From positions 1-51,502 of the forward strand of contig JAGDMK010000002.1 of the NCBI GenBank assembly GCA_017860635.1: 51,502 bases of DNA, in the 5' to 3' direction. Positions 1-9,639 of this stretch are shown here, in pieces. The notes below the pieces were generated by a model. The model was given only the letters and a program-made list of their open reading frames with translations, was not told the origin of the DNA and did not search any database. The stretch comes from Bacteroidota bacterium. GTDB lineage: Bacteria > Bacteroidota > Ignavibacteria > UBA10030 > UBA6906. A program made the translations under genes and the position numbers. Within the stretch, counting starts at the first letter, position 1. The number at the start of each line of letters is the position of its first letter.

Positions 1-1
1 C

Positions 2-847
2 CTGGAATATCCGACGGGATGGTACTACTGGTTGCCGCCGGTCGGAGGGAATGACGGAGAGCTGGGGAACGGGTTCGAGAACACGGTGGTGACGACGGAG
101 GCGGCGCACAGCGGATTGAATTCGCTGAAGTTCAACCTGCCGTTCAGCCGCCAGCCCCATGACGGGTTCGTCGGCATGCGGCGGGTCTCCCTCGGCAGCA
201 ACGCGAAAGTGGGGGATATCGTCCGGTTGACGGCCTGGCTGAAGGCAAGCAATCTGGTTCCGGACTCTGCAGCGTTGTATCCGGGGACCTGGTCAGTGGG
301 CTTGACGCCGCTCTGGTTTGCCAAGGGCGGGAACAACGACGGGTATGACGTGTTGCAGTCGAGTGACTACACGTGGCAGTTCCCGGCGGTGACGTCATTT
401 GACTGGACGCCATACACGCTGGATCTGCAGGTGCCGGCGAATGCGAAGGTGCTGGAGGTCCGTCTGCATGTGTATGCACGATTCACGGGCACGATCTACT
501 GGGATGATGTGTCAATCAGTGTGATCGGAAGCCTCACCTCTGCGGGTAAATCAAAGACCGAGATGCCGGTGTCGTATGAACTCGGTGACAACTATCCGAA
601 TCCGTTCAACCCTTCCACAAAGATACAGGTAGGGATTCCGGAAGCGGGCAACACGACGCTTGTCATCTATAATACGCTCGGTCAGACGGTCCGCACGGTG
701 ATGGATGAATACCGGGCAGCGGGCCGGTTTGAAGTCACGTGGGACGGCAAGGATGATACGGGCCGTACCGTCGGGACGGGTGTGTATCTGTACCGTCTTG
801 TGTCCGGCCAGACCTCATTGGTTAAGAAGATGATTCTTGTGAAGTAA
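2..847 (+). CDS. Secreted carbohydrate-binding protein with T9SS tail (5' partial)
   Basis: The reading frame is open from the first bases of the window, so the N-terminus (signal peptide and probably a catalytic or further binding domain) lies upstream. What is seen is a beta-rich module of about 150 residues with the look of CBM4/CBM9-type carbohydrate-binding domains: an early 'HSGLNSLKF' strand, 'LTAWLKASN' and a closing 'IYWDDVSIS'. It is followed by a tail of about 85 residues holding YPNPFNPSTKI, a 'WDGKDDTGR' turn and the end 'LVKKMILVK'. That tail is the FlgD-like/T9SS type A sorting domain, which directs export across the outer membrane and surface attachment. The position just upstream of a TonB receptor suggests a surface glycan-binding or glycan-cleaving protein of the same uptake system. 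The binding specificity is inferred from fold resemblance only. Confidence 0.7.
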   Translation: MEYPTGWYYWLPPVGGNDGELGNGFENTVVTTEAAHSGLNSLKFNLPFSRQPHDGFVGMRRVSLGSNAKVGDIVRLTAWLKASNLVPDSAALYPGTWSVGLTPLWFAKGGNNDGYDVLQSSDYTWQFPAVTSFDWTPYTLDLQVPANAKVLEVRLHVYARFTGTIYWDDVSISVIGSLTSAGKSKTEMPVSYELGDNYPNPFNPSTKIQVGIPEAGNTTLVIYNTLGQTVRTVMDEYRAAGRFEVTWDGKDDTGRTVGTGVYLYRLVSGQTSLVKKMILVK

Positions 848-857
848 GCAGCGATCG

Positions 858-886
858 CAGGGGGTGCCCGCGCCGGGCATCCCCTG
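858..886 (+). terminator. Strong intercistronic hairpin
   Basis: A 13-bp stem (858-870 with 874-886, one G-T wobble) closes on a 3-base CGC loop, 11 bases after the stop of the preceding gene and 27 bases before the TonB receptor start. No T-run follows (the next bases are TCGG), so it is not a textbook intrinsic terminator. It may terminate partially, stabilise the upstream mRNA or mark a processing site that sets different levels for the two genes. Confidence 0.5.
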
Positions 887-912
887 TCGGTATAACATCC
901 AAGAGAACCATC

Positions 913-3609
913 ATGAGGACAAGCATTGTTGCGGGCCTCATCGCCGTGCTGTGCTATTCGGCGGTAGTATACGGCGGTACAACGGGCAAGATAGCCGGAA
1001 AGGTCACTGATGCCCAGACCGGCGAACCGCTTGTCGGCGTCAACGTTCTGGTTGTCGGCATGACGCTCGGTGCAAGCTCGGATATCGACGGCGAGTACTT
1101 CGTCTTGAATGTCCCTCCAGGAACCTACACCGTGAGGGCATCGGCGGTGGGGTATACCGCGATGACCGTCAATGCGGTGAAAGTCATGGTCGACCAGACA
1201 GTGCGCATCCCCTTCAGCCTGCAGCCCCAGACCGTCGAAATGAACGATGTGCTCATTACGGCTGAACGTCCGATCGTGCAGAAAGACCTCACATCCACGA
1301 CGGCTTCCGTCAGTGGCGAGGAGATTGCCTCGCTTCCGCTGGAGGACATTGCGTCTGTTGTGAACCTCCAGGCGGGAGTTGTGGACGGCCACTTCCGTGG
1401 CGGGCGATCCAACGAGGTGAAATATCTGATCGACGGGGTGTCGGTGAACGATGTCTTTTCAGGCGGGTTCACCCTCCAGGCAGAAGTGAACAGTATTGCG
1501 GAAGTGCAGGTGCTGAGCGGCACGTTCAATGCCGAATACGGCGAAGCAATGTCGGGTGTTGTCAACCAGGTCACGAAGATCGCCGGGGAACGGTACACCG
1601 GCGAAGTGTCTGCGTACGCCGGCGGATACATGACCGGCAGAACCGGGCTTTTTCTCGGCCGTGATGAGAAAGAGTTCCTCGGTTTTCTTCCCGAGCTCTA
1701 TTCAGGAGTGTACAACGTACAGGGAAGCCTGAGCGGTCCGGTGCCGGCCGTCCCGGAGCTTTTGCGGTTCTTTTTCTCCGGCCGCTATCTGGATGATAAC
1801 GGCTCCATATTCGGAACGCGCAAGTTCAACCCGCCGGATTCATCCGAGTTCTCGGCAAACGATCCCCGGGACTGGTTTGTCGGCGCGACTGGAGACGGGG
1901 CTGAAGTATCCATGAATTACTCCCGGCGCCTGACACTTCAGGGGAAGCTCGAAGCCAAGGTGGGAAGTGCGAAAGGGATTGTCCTGCAGGGCTTGTATCA
2001 GCAGACCAAATATCGTGAGTATGACCATGCCTTCCGCCTGAATCCGGACGGTGATTACCAGAGGATTCAGAAGAGCACGCTTCTCAGCGGGAGCTACACG
2101 CACGTGTTCGGTGAGTCCTCGTTTCTCGACGCAACGGCCTCGGCATTTCTGAGCGACTACAAGCAATACGTCTATGAAAACCCTCTCGACCCGCGGTATG
2201 TGAACCCGGAACGGCAGCAGGATGCCGGGGCCAATTCATTCCTTACCGGGGGAACGCAAAACTGGCACTTCAAGCATAACACAACGACGCTGACCGGCCG
2301 GTTGGACTACACCGCGCAGGTCACGCCGGTGCATCAGCTCAAGGCCGGCATTGACGGCCAGGTGCACACATTAGAATACTCGGATTTTCAGGTGCGGATT
2401 GACGCCTCAACGGGGTATCAGCCACAGATGCCGCCGGCGGGCAGCTTTGACTTCAACCAATACACCAACCATCCCTTCCAGTTTGCGGGATATGTCCAGG
2501 ACAAGATCGAACTGGAGTATCTCGTGGTCAATGTGGGAGTGCGGTTCGACTATTTCGAACCTGACGGAATGGTGCTGGTCAACCCGGACAGCATTGCTGC
2601 GCTTGATCGTATGCAGCCGCCTTACTCCGGACCGCTGTTTGCGAAGGCCAGTGCCAAGTACCAGTTCAGTCCCCGGGTGGGTCTTTCCTATCCTATTACC
2701 GATCGCGGAGCGGTGCATCTCTCCTACGGACATTTCTTCCAGGTGCCGGCCTTCTCGTACCTGTACAAGAACCCCAGTTTCCGCATCCCGCTCACCGGTA
2801 CATACCCGGAGTTCGTCGGCAATACGATCGGCAATGCCGACCTCGAGCCGCAGCGGACGACCATGTATGAGATCGGTCTTCAGCAGGAGCTGACGCCGAC
2901 CATAGGAGTAACGCTGACGGGGTACTACAAGGATATCCGGAATTTGCTCGGCCTGGAGATTCACATCAAGAACGACTTCAAGAAGTTCGGCAAGTATGTG
3001 AACCGGAACTACGGAGCGGTGCGCGGCATCACGCTTTCCTTTGAGAAGAGGCTCACCGACGGGTTCGGGACAAATGTGGACTACACCTATCAGATCGCGA
3101 AGGGTGACGCCTCGGATCCGAATGACGACTATAACAAAGCCCAGGCGAGTCCACCCATCGAGACCAACCGGTCCCTTGTGCCGTTAAGCTGGGACAGGCG
3201 GCATTCATTGAATGCAACGATCACGCTTGGCACACCCGACGATTTCATTGCCAGCCTGATTGGGCGCTTCGGATCCGGACTTCCCTATACACCGTCGCTG
3301 GTCAACCAGCGGACCGGACTCGAGAACAGTGACAACCGTCCCTCGTTCTACAACGTCGACTTGTATTGTACAAAGTATTTCACATTCAACGGGATGAATC
3401 TGTCGCTCTTTCTGAAGGTCTACAACCTGTTTGACACTGCAAACGAGTTGAACGTGTTCGGTGATACAGGGCGCGCCGGGTACACGCTGGAGCTCACGCG
3501 AGCGCAGGAAGCACCGCGGGGTGCGAACACGCTCGAGGAATACTACTCGCGGCCCGACTTCTACTCCTCGCCGCGGCAGGTCATGATCGGTGCAGCGCTG
3601 GGGTTCTGA
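913..3609 (+). CDS. TonB-dependent outer-membrane receptor
   Basis: 898 residues with an N-terminal signal peptide (about residues 1-22). Next comes a carboxypeptidase-regulatory-like beta domain (about 25-105: 'GKIAGKVTDAQTGEPLVGVNV', 'PPGTYTVRASAVGYT'). A plug domain (about 115-230) contains 'YLIDGVSVND' and 'EYGEAMSGVVNQVTK'. The rest is a 22-strand-type barrel ending 'SSPRQVMIGAALGF' with a terminal aromatic residue. The domain order matches SusC/RagA-like and OAR-like receptors, which take up ligands too large for porins using TonB-transmitted energy. There is no SusD beside it; an unrelated 1100-residue protein and a PorV-like barrel follow directly. The substrate is inferred from the mannan-type enzymes downstream. 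Confidence 0.9.
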   Translation: MRTSIVAGLIAVLCYSAVVYGGTTGKIAGKVTDAQTGEPLVGVNVLVVGMTLGASSDIDGEYFVLNVPPGTYTVRASAVGYTAMTVNAVKVMVDQTVRIPFSLQPQTVEMNDVLITAERPIVQKDLTSTTASVSGEEIASLPLEDIASVVNLQAGVVDGHFRGGRSNEVKYLIDGVSVNDVFSGGFTLQAEVNSIAEVQVLSGTFNAEYGEAMSGVVNQVTKIAGERYTGEVSAYAGGYMTGRTGLFLGRDEKEFLGFLPELYSGVYNVQGSLSGPVPAVPELLRFFFSGRYLDDNGSIFGTRKFNPPDSSEFSANDPRDWFVGATGDGAEVSMNYSRRLTLQGKLEAKVGSAKGIVLQGLYQQTKYREYDHAFRLNPDGDYQRIQKSTLLSGSYTHVFGESSFLDATASAFLSDYKQYVYENPLDPRYVNPERQQDAGANSFLTGGTQNWHFKHNTTTLTGRLDYTAQVTPVHQLKAGIDGQVHTLEYSDFQVRIDASTGYQPQMPPAGSFDFNQYTNHPFQFAGYVQDKIELEYLVVNVGVRFDYFEPDGMVLVNPDSIAALDRMQPPYSGPLFAKASAKYQFSPRVGLSYPITDRGAVHLSYGHFFQVPAFSYLYKNPSFRIPLTGTYPEFVGNTIGNADLEPQRTTMYEIGLQQELTPTIGVTLTGYYKDIRNLLGLEIHIKNDFKKFGKYVNRNYGAVRGITLSFEKRLTDGFGTNVDYTYQIAKGDASDPNDDYNKAQASPPIETNRSLVPLSWDRRHSLNATITLGTPDDFIASLIGRFGSGLPYTPSLVNQRTGLENSDNRPSFYNVDLYCTKYFTFNGMNLSLFLKVYNLFDTANELNVFGDTGRAGYTLELTRAQEAPRGANTLEEYYSRPDFYSSPRQVMIGAALGF

Positions 3610-3645
3610 CAGCATCTGTTCGAGCCCGTGCAAGGTTCCACAGAG

Positions 3646-6600
3646 ATGAGGCTTCCCATGCTGTTTACTCTTCGATTCTATCGCCGGCTTGCGATCCTGC
3701 TGGTCCTCCTTTGCGCCGGGACACTGTTTTGTACGGGTCAGTACATTGTGGACAAGACAAAAGGCCAGCACGGGGAGACCAAAAAGGGATACATGGACGG
3801 CAACCTCGTCGGTACCGTGTACTACAATTTCGGCGAGGTAGCGGACTGGCAGAATGAACCGACCCGGAGCGGCGTGTGGCCCAAAGGGACCAACCACACG
3901 TATGTCGACGGTGTGGCCATGATTGTACAGGCAGAGACATCTGCACCTGATCCCGCGAATCCCTCCAACACGGTCACGTTCCATCCGCTCGAGACGAATT
4001 ACTATGAGTACACACGGTACGACAGGAGCACTGGCGTAACCTATGGGTGGTGGCCGCTGCCGGGGTATGCAGCCCGATTCCAATCGAGTCCCGCGGTGAG
4101 CAACGACCCGTCAACCTGGCCGCCGCACTGGCCAGACCGCCCGAATACCTGGGACGGATACTGGAGCGGGTACTTTGGCAAGGGGGTCCTCAATGCCGAC
4201 CTCGAAACGTACTTCGTCTACGATGATAACGAGGATCGTGAATATCTCCTCCGCTATAACTACAGACCGGATGCCGCCGATACGTCGCGCGGAGGACTTG
4301 GCATGCAAGTGCGGGCCCGGGGATTCCAGTGGTCGCAAGTCCTTGCCGAAGACGTGATCTTCTGGCACTACGAAATCTCCAACATGTCCAGCACGGACTA
4401 CACGCGAACGCTGTTCGCGCAGTACGTAGACTGGGGCATCGGAGGGCACGACAACTCATCAAACAATGCCGGGGATTACAACAAGCTGCTGAACATCTCG
4501 TACGCCTGGTCCACGGTCTCGCGCGGCAACCCCGGGAACTGGAGCCCCGTCGGTCTTTCGGGATACGCCTTCCTGGAAAGCCCGGGCCTCGCCAACGACG
4601 GTCGCGACAACGATCTTGACGGACTCACGGAAGAACGGCGCGACAATACCGCGAACCTGTTCATCAAGGAGCCATCCCAGGATCCGTTCCTGCGGGATGT
4701 GCTGAAGGACACCGCCCAGTTCCGCGTTTTCTACGGGGTCGACTGGAAGCCCCACTGGGATGCCGACGAGAACGGCAACTGGCGGTCCTTCGACGATGTC
4801 GATGCAAATGGCACCTGGGAAAACGGAGAGCCTCTCAACGATGACGTCGGCTCCGATGGCATCGGTCCGCTGGATGACGGCTACCTGGGTCCGGATCTGA
4901 ACGGCTCGGAGGGGAACGGCAGGCCGGATCAGGGCGAGCCGAATTTCGGCATCCTGGACAAGGACGAATCCGACCAGCTCGGGTTGACCGGATTTTTGAT
5001 TTCGGCAGTGCACACGTATGATCTGAATGACGACGAGCGGAACTGGAAGGCTCTATCGGCGTTGCCGGAGCCGCACGGCGGCGAGCTGGTCGGTGTCAAC
5101 CTGGCCAACCATTTCTCAAGCTACCTCTTCCGGCTCCTGGGCAGAAATTCATATGCTGCGCAGACGGGCACCATCGAAGAAACCGGCGCTACGGAACGCT
5201 TCTCCATGGCATTGATCTTCGGCATGGACGTGGACGACCTCTTCCGGCGGAAGCGGACGGTGCAGCAGATCTACAACGCCAGCTACCGGTTTGCCAAACC
5301 GCCCGAGAAACCCGTCGTGAAGGCGATTCCGGGCGACGGGCGCGTGATCCTCTACTGGGATGACCGTGCCGAGCGCACCTTTGACGCGTTCTATCAGAAG
5401 TACAATTTCGAAGGATACCGGGTGTATCGCAGCACCGACGCGAACTTCATGGAAAGCAAGATCATCACCGACGCATACGGAAAGGCGACGTATCGCAAGC
5501 CGCTTGCGCAGTTTGATCTTGTCGACGGCGTGCAGGGGCTCCATCCAATCAACGTCAACGGCGCGCTGTTCCATCTCGGCGACGAGACTGGACTCCAGCA
5601 CTCGCTCATCGATTCAAGCGTCCAGAACGGGCAGACGTACTACTATGCCGTGGTGTCGTACGATCAGGGCTTCACCACGACAACAATCGAGCAGGATTTC
5701 CTCGGCATTCCTCCTTCCGAGTGCACCAGCATCATCAAGGTCGATATCAACGGACAGGTAAAGACCGACATCAATACGGCCGTTGTCGTCCCGCGCCCGC
5801 CCGCGGCAGGCTACGTGGCAGCGCGGCTTCCCATCGTGGAGGTCACCGGTCCTGGCACAGGCACCGTGACGGCGGATATTCTGGATCCGGATTCTCTGCG
5901 TTCCAACCACACATACAAGATCGGATTCGTCGACTCGACGGCGTTCCACACAGCGGCCAATCCGTACTACTTCCTCACGGACATGACGACGGGAGACACG
6001 CTGATCACGCCGCGGCGCATGCCGGCACGAAAGGTCACCACGCCGGTAATGCACGGGTTCAGCGTGACAATGCAGAACGATCCAGCCGTAGAAATTGACC
6101 GGAACAAATCGGGCTGGAAGACGGGAAAGACGACCTATGTCACGGAAGCGGGATTCAACACCGCATTCGGACAGGGAGCTCTTGCCCTGCGCAGAGTGGA
6201 CTACCCCGCAGATTTCGAGATCCGCTTCACGAATCCCGGCAAGGGCACCATTGCACTTCCGCGGTCCACGTTCTCAAACCCTAATCCCTCGAACGTTGTC
6301 ATCAAGAACCTGACCGAGAACCGGGACAGCATCGCGCTGGTGTTCTTCGACGAGAATGCGAACGAAGTTCTGGACCCCGGCGAGGCAATCTTTATTGCCG
6401 TGGGTGACTCGGCAGGAAAACCTGCGCCGTCGTTCCGCGATGCGCGGTTCACCTGGTCCCTTGCGTTCACAAAGGACACGCTGATTGCCGAGGCGGACCA
6501 GCGTGCGCCTCAGCCGGGCGACGTGTACCTGATTTCGACACGGAAGCCGTTCCGTACAGGCGAGTTCACGGGGTTTCAGGCTCAATCGCAGCAGTACGAT

Positions 6601-6933
6601 GCAGCAAAAGCCCAATCGGACCTCGCCAATGTAGCAGTGGTACCCAACCCGTATGCCGGTGCGGCCTCATGGGAACCTGCCACAACATCTGTGGGGCGCG
6701 GGGAACGGCGCATCTTTTTTATTCACCTCCCGCGCGAGTGCACGATCAGGATCTACACGATGGCAGGCCGTCTTGTGCAGACCATTCAACATGTCTCATC
6801 GCTTGCCGACGGACAGACGTCATGGAACCTGGTGTCGCGTGACGGTATGGATGTCGCCTATGGCGTGTATGTGTACCATGTCGATGCGCCCGGCGTGGGG
6901 ACCACCGTCGGCAAATTCGCCGTTCTAAAGTAG
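3646..6933 (+). CDS. Large secreted T9SS-tailed surface protein next to TonB receptor
   Basis: About 1095 residues with unknown function. ATG 3646, ATG 3658 (preceded by ATGAGG) and GTG 3628 are all in frame; 3658 gives the cleanest signal peptide ('RLAILLVLLCAGTLFC'). The first 350 residues are aromatic-rich and unassigned. Residues about 370-440 are dense in Asp/Asn/Gly ('DDVDANGTWENGEPLNDD'), resembling calcium-binding EF-hand/thrombospondin-3-type loops. A fibronectin-III-like segment starts near residue 553 ('GDGRVILYWDD'). The last 100 residues form a T9SS-like tail starting at VVPNPYAG and ending GKFAVLK. It sits between receptor and PorV-like barrel with gaps under 40 bp, so it is probably one operon. 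By position it could be the surface ligand-binding partner that SusD provides in Bacteroidia; that role is inference. Confidence 0.65.
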   Translation: MRLPMLFTLRFYRRLAILLVLLCAGTLFCTGQYIVDKTKGQHGETKKGYMDGNLVGTVYYNFGEVADWQNEPTRSGVWPKGTNHTYVDGVAMIVQAETSAPDPANPSNTVTFHPLETNYYEYTRYDRSTGVTYGWWPLPGYAARFQSSPAVSNDPSTWPPHWPDRPNTWDGYWSGYFGKGVLNADLETYFVYDDNEDREYLLRYNYRPDAADTSRGGLGMQVRARGFQWSQVLAEDVIFWHYEISNMSSTDYTRTLFAQYVDWGIGGHDNSSNNAGDYNKLLNISYAWSTVSRGNPGNWSPVGLSGYAFLESPGLANDGRDNDLDGLTEERRDNTANLFIKEPSQDPFLRDVLKDTAQFRVFYGVDWKPHWDADENGNWRSFDDVDANGTWENGEPLNDDVGSDGIGPLDDGYLGPDLNGSEGNGRPDQGEPNFGILDKDESDQLGLTGFLISAVHTYDLNDDERNWKALSALPEPHGGELVGVNLANHFSSYLFRLLGRNSYAAQTGTIEETGATERFSMALIFGMDVDDLFRRKRTVQQIYNASYRFAKPPEKPVVKAIPGDGRVILYWDDRAERTFDAFYQKYNFEGYRVYRSTDANFMESKIITDAYGKATYRKPLAQFDLVDGVQGLHPINVNGALFHLGDETGLQHSLIDSSVQNGQTYYYAVVSYDQGFTTTTIEQDFLGIPPSECTSIIKVDINGQVKTDINTAVVVPRPPAAGYVAARLPIVEVTGPGTGTVTADILDPDSLRSNHTYKIGFVDSTAFHTAANPYYFLTDMTTGDTLITPRRMPARKVTTPVMHGFSVTMQNDPAVEIDRNKSGWKTGKTTYVTEAGFNTAFGQGALALRRVDYPADFEIRFTNPGKGTIALPRSTFSNPNPSNVVIKNLTENRDSIALVFFDENANEVLDPGEAIFIAVGDSAGKPAPSFRDARFTWSLAFTKDTLIAEADQRAPQPGDVYLISTRKPFRTGEFTGFQAQSQQYDAAKAQSDLANVAVVPNPYAGAASWEPATTSVGRGERRIFFIHLPRECTIRIYTMAGRLVQTIQHVSSLADGQTSWNLVSRDGMDVAYGVYVYHVDAPGVGTTVGKFAVLK

Positions 6934-6946
6934 GAGGAGAGAGCGT

Positions 6947-7987
6947 ATGACCTCATTGCGAAGTGTGCTCCTTCTTGTCGTACTTGTGTTGCCGGCTGCG
7001 GCGTGCGCACAACCGGGCTCCCAGGAAGTGGCCAAAACGGGTACGGTGGCTGCACCGTTCCTCGAGATCCCTGCCGGGGCCGCGGCCATGGGCATGGGCA
7101 CGGCGTTTGTCAGCATCGCCAACGATGCGTCGGCGCTCTACTGGAATCCCGCGGGCGCAGCTCTCTTCACACAGAACGAAATCGTTGCGAACCACATGAC
7201 ATGGATCGCGGACACGCGGTTCGACTTTGCTGCGCTCGCCATCCCGTTGGGCGACGTCGGGACGTTTGGCCTGAGCTTCACCTCACTCTCAATGGACGAC
7301 ATGAAGGTCCGGACGGTAGACCAGCCCGAAGGGACCGGCGAGTATTTCAGCGCGGGGGACATCGCTGCCGGACTCTCCTATGCTCGGCAACTGAGCGAAC
7401 GCTTCTCGGTGGGGTTCACAGTCAAGTATATCCAGCAGAGCATCTGGCACGAATCGGCCAGCGCATTTGCGCTCGACATCGGAACGCTGTTCCGCACGGA
7501 TCTCCTCGGCGGACTGGTGGTCGGCGCCTCCCTGTCGAACTTCGGCACATCGATGCGGCTCGACGGACGCGATACGCGCCAGTTCGGCCGTGTGGATGAT
7601 ACCAAACTCGGTTCCAATGACCAGATTCCTTCGACCATCGAAATGGAATCCTGGGATCTGCCGTTGTTGTTCCATCTCGGTCTCTCCTTCAACCCCGTGA
7701 AGGACGACGAGTATCGCTGGACGGTGGCAGTCGATGCGCTTCATCCGAGCGACGACTATGAGAGCCTGAGTGTGGGCACGGAGCTGGCCTTCCGCGAATT
7801 CCTGTGCGTACGTGCCGGATACCATTCGCTCTTCCTCGACGAGGCAGAAGGAGGATTGGCGCTGGGCTTCGGGCTCACGTCGTCAATGCTCTTCTCGTCC
7901 ATGACGATTGTGCGACTGGACTACGCATACAACGACATGGGCCGGCTGGGAGGCGTCAACATGATCTCACTGGGGATACGGTTTTGA
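6947..7987 (+). CDS. PorV/PorQ-family outer-membrane beta-barrel protein
   Basis: 346 residues with a strong ribosome site (AGGAGGAGAG) 6-8 bases before ATG 6947. A signal peptide is followed by the family hallmark 'FLEIPAGAAAMGMGTAFV...DASALYWNPAGAA', shared by PorV (LptO) and PorQ and related FadL-like barrels. Alternating hydrophobic strands then run to the end 'GGVNMISLGIRF'. In Bacteroidota PorV shuttles T9SS cargo from the translocon to the attachment complex. Many genomes of this wider group carry several paralogues next to transporters, so this copy may serve the neighbouring T9SS-tailed protein specifically. The barrel family is well supported; the dedicated-partner idea is inferred from gene order. 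Confidence 0.8.
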   Translation: MTSLRSVLLLVVLVLPAAACAQPGSQEVAKTGTVAAPFLEIPAGAAAMGMGTAFVSIANDASALYWNPAGAALFTQNEIVANHMTWIADTRFDFAALAIPLGDVGTFGLSFTSLSMDDMKVRTVDQPEGTGEYFSAGDIAAGLSYARQLSERFSVGFTVKYIQQSIWHESASAFALDIGTLFRTDLLGGLVVGASLSNFGTSMRLDGRDTRQFGRVDDTKLGSNDQIPSTIEMESWDLPLLFHLGLSFNPVKDDEYRWTVAVDALHPSDDYESLSVGTELAFREFLCVRAGYHSLFLDEAEGGLALGFGLTSSMLFSSMTIVRLDYAYNDMGRLGGVNMISLGIRF

Positions 7988-8021
7988 CCGGCTCCGCACG
8001 ACTCGTCTGGCTATTGCGCTG

Positions 8022-9632
8022 ATGCGAGCCCGCTCCCCGCGGAGCCCATTGCTCCTCGCGGCGTTCCTCTTCTGGTTCGGCGGACCTGCGACGGCCCAGG
8101 AGCAGGACCTGCGCACGCTGCTTTCCCCCGATCCGCTGGATACTGCTGTGGCCAACACGGTCGTGGCCCGCGTCGGCCCCGCATCCATCACGGCCCGGGA
8201 ATTCTTCTTCAATTATCTGTTCGGGCCATCATTCGTGAAGAAACGGCCGGACTCACGGCGGCGGCACCTCGATTTCATGCTTCACGAAAAACTCCTGGCA
8301 CTCGGCGAAGAGGCAAAGGGAAAAATTCAGGACCGCCGCGTTGAAGAGAACCTCCTGGCCGTGGAGGGAGATGTTGCGACAGAAGAACTCTATCGCGACG
8401 ATGTGTTGAGCCGGGTCCGCGTGACAGAACAAGAGATCGACTCAGCCGTACACCGGCAGAGTGTCGAAGTGAGCATGCGCTGGCTGTACGCACGGGAGGA
8501 ACAGGATGCCCGCACCCGGAGCCAGGCACTCCGGAACGGGGCTTCGTTCGACTCACTGTTCTTCATGCAGTTCAGCGACAGCAACCTTCAACGTGACGAC
8601 CGCATGATGCGGACAACCCTGTTCGGGTTGATGCAGCGCAACGGTGCGATGAGCCGGATTGCAGAAGGTCTTTCCGCGGGAATGCCGTCAGGCCCGGTGA
8701 GGGGGGCGGACGGCTGGTACATCCTCCAGGTCGATTCGCTCTGGACAAACGTCATCACCACAGGATCTGCAGATGCTGAAATGCGGCTGAGCGCCCTCCG
8801 CGCGGTCACGCAGATGAACGCTGACAGCATCTCCGACGCCTACATCCGGCAAATGATGCTCGATGCCGACCCCGTCATCCAGCGCCGGACGTTGGACATT
8901 CTCCGTGCGCACCTCGGGGAAAGAGTGCTGACGCCAGAGACATTCACGGCCTGGGATCTGGCGGGGCGTTTCCGTGCAGAACAGTCGCCTGTGGATTACG
9001 CTTATGTGGAACAGCATGAGGAAGATGTGCTTGTGACCCTGCGCGGGAAAACGATTACGCTCGGCCAGTTCCTCCGGTGGTACAGAATGCGGGAGACCGC
9101 CCTGAAACTCCGGTTGACCTCTCCGCAGGCGTTCTTCCTCTCTCTGGAAGATCTTGTGTGGCGCATGGTTCGTGATGAATTGCTGGTGGAGCGGGCCAGA
9201 AACCGCCGCCTGCACGAACGCCCGGAAGTGAGTACACAAGTCCGGTGGTGGAAAGACAAGCTGCTCTATCAGGTGGCGAAGGATTCGCTGCGGAGGGCGA
9301 TCGGTTGGACTGACTCCACGCTGCAGGCGTACTACGCGGCACATCCTCGCTCTTTCCAGGACAGCAGCGGCAACGTTCTCCCGTTCGGGTTCGTGCGGGA
9401 TGACGTTCTGCGCGAATGGTACGCCCTGACGCTCTCGGAACGCATTGTCCGTCGTCTCGCAGAGTTGCGGCGTCAATTTCCGGTCACCGTTGATGAAGAC
9501 GCTCTCAAGCGCATTCCTGTGGATGCAGAGAACAACCCGCGCGCCATCGACATTGTTGCGGCCAAAAAAGGGGGCACGTTCCCGCGCCCGGCGTTCCCAA
9601 CTATCGATCCGTTCTGGCAGACCTGGCAATAG
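8022..9632 (+). CDS. SurA/PpiC-like periplasmic peptidyl-prolyl isomerase/chaperone
   Basis: 536 residues with an N-terminal signal peptide ending 'GGPATAQ'. The early segment 'TVVARVGPASITAREFFFNYL' and a following long helical region are typical of the SurA N-terminal chaperone domain. A parvulin-like core lies at about residues 140-245 ('VTEQEIDSAV', 'GMPSGPVRGADGWYILQVDSL'). A second helical, possibly degenerate parvulin, part follows. Such proteins fold outer-membrane barrels in the periplasm, which fits its place right after a TonB receptor and a PorV-like barrel. No clear ribosome site precedes ATG 8022, and the 34-base gap after the PorV-like gene suggests cotranscription. Isomerase activity is not certain because the parvulin domain is divergent. 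Confidence 0.7.
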   Translation: MRARSPRSPLLLAAFLFWFGGPATAQEQDLRTLLSPDPLDTAVANTVVARVGPASITAREFFFNYLFGPSFVKKRPDSRRRHLDFMLHEKLLALGEEAKGKIQDRRVEENLLAVEGDVATEELYRDDVLSRVRVTEQEIDSAVHRQSVEVSMRWLYAREEQDARTRSQALRNGASFDSLFFMQFSDSNLQRDDRMMRTTLFGLMQRNGAMSRIAEGLSAGMPSGPVRGADGWYILQVDSLWTNVITTGSADAEMRLSALRAVTQMNADSISDAYIRQMMLDADPVIQRRTLDILRAHLGERVLTPETFTAWDLAGRFRAEQSPVDYAYVEQHEEDVLVTLRGKTITLGQFLRWYRMRETALKLRLTSPQAFFLSLEDLVWRMVRDELLVERARNRRLHERPEVSTQVRWWKDKLLYQVAKDSLRRAIGWTDSTLQAYYAAHPRSFQDSSGNVLPFGFVRDDVLREWYALTLSERIVRRLAELRRQFPVTVDEDALKRIPVDAENNPRAIDIVAAKKGGTFPRPAFPTIDPFWQTWQ

Positions 9633-9639
9633 AGGGTTC

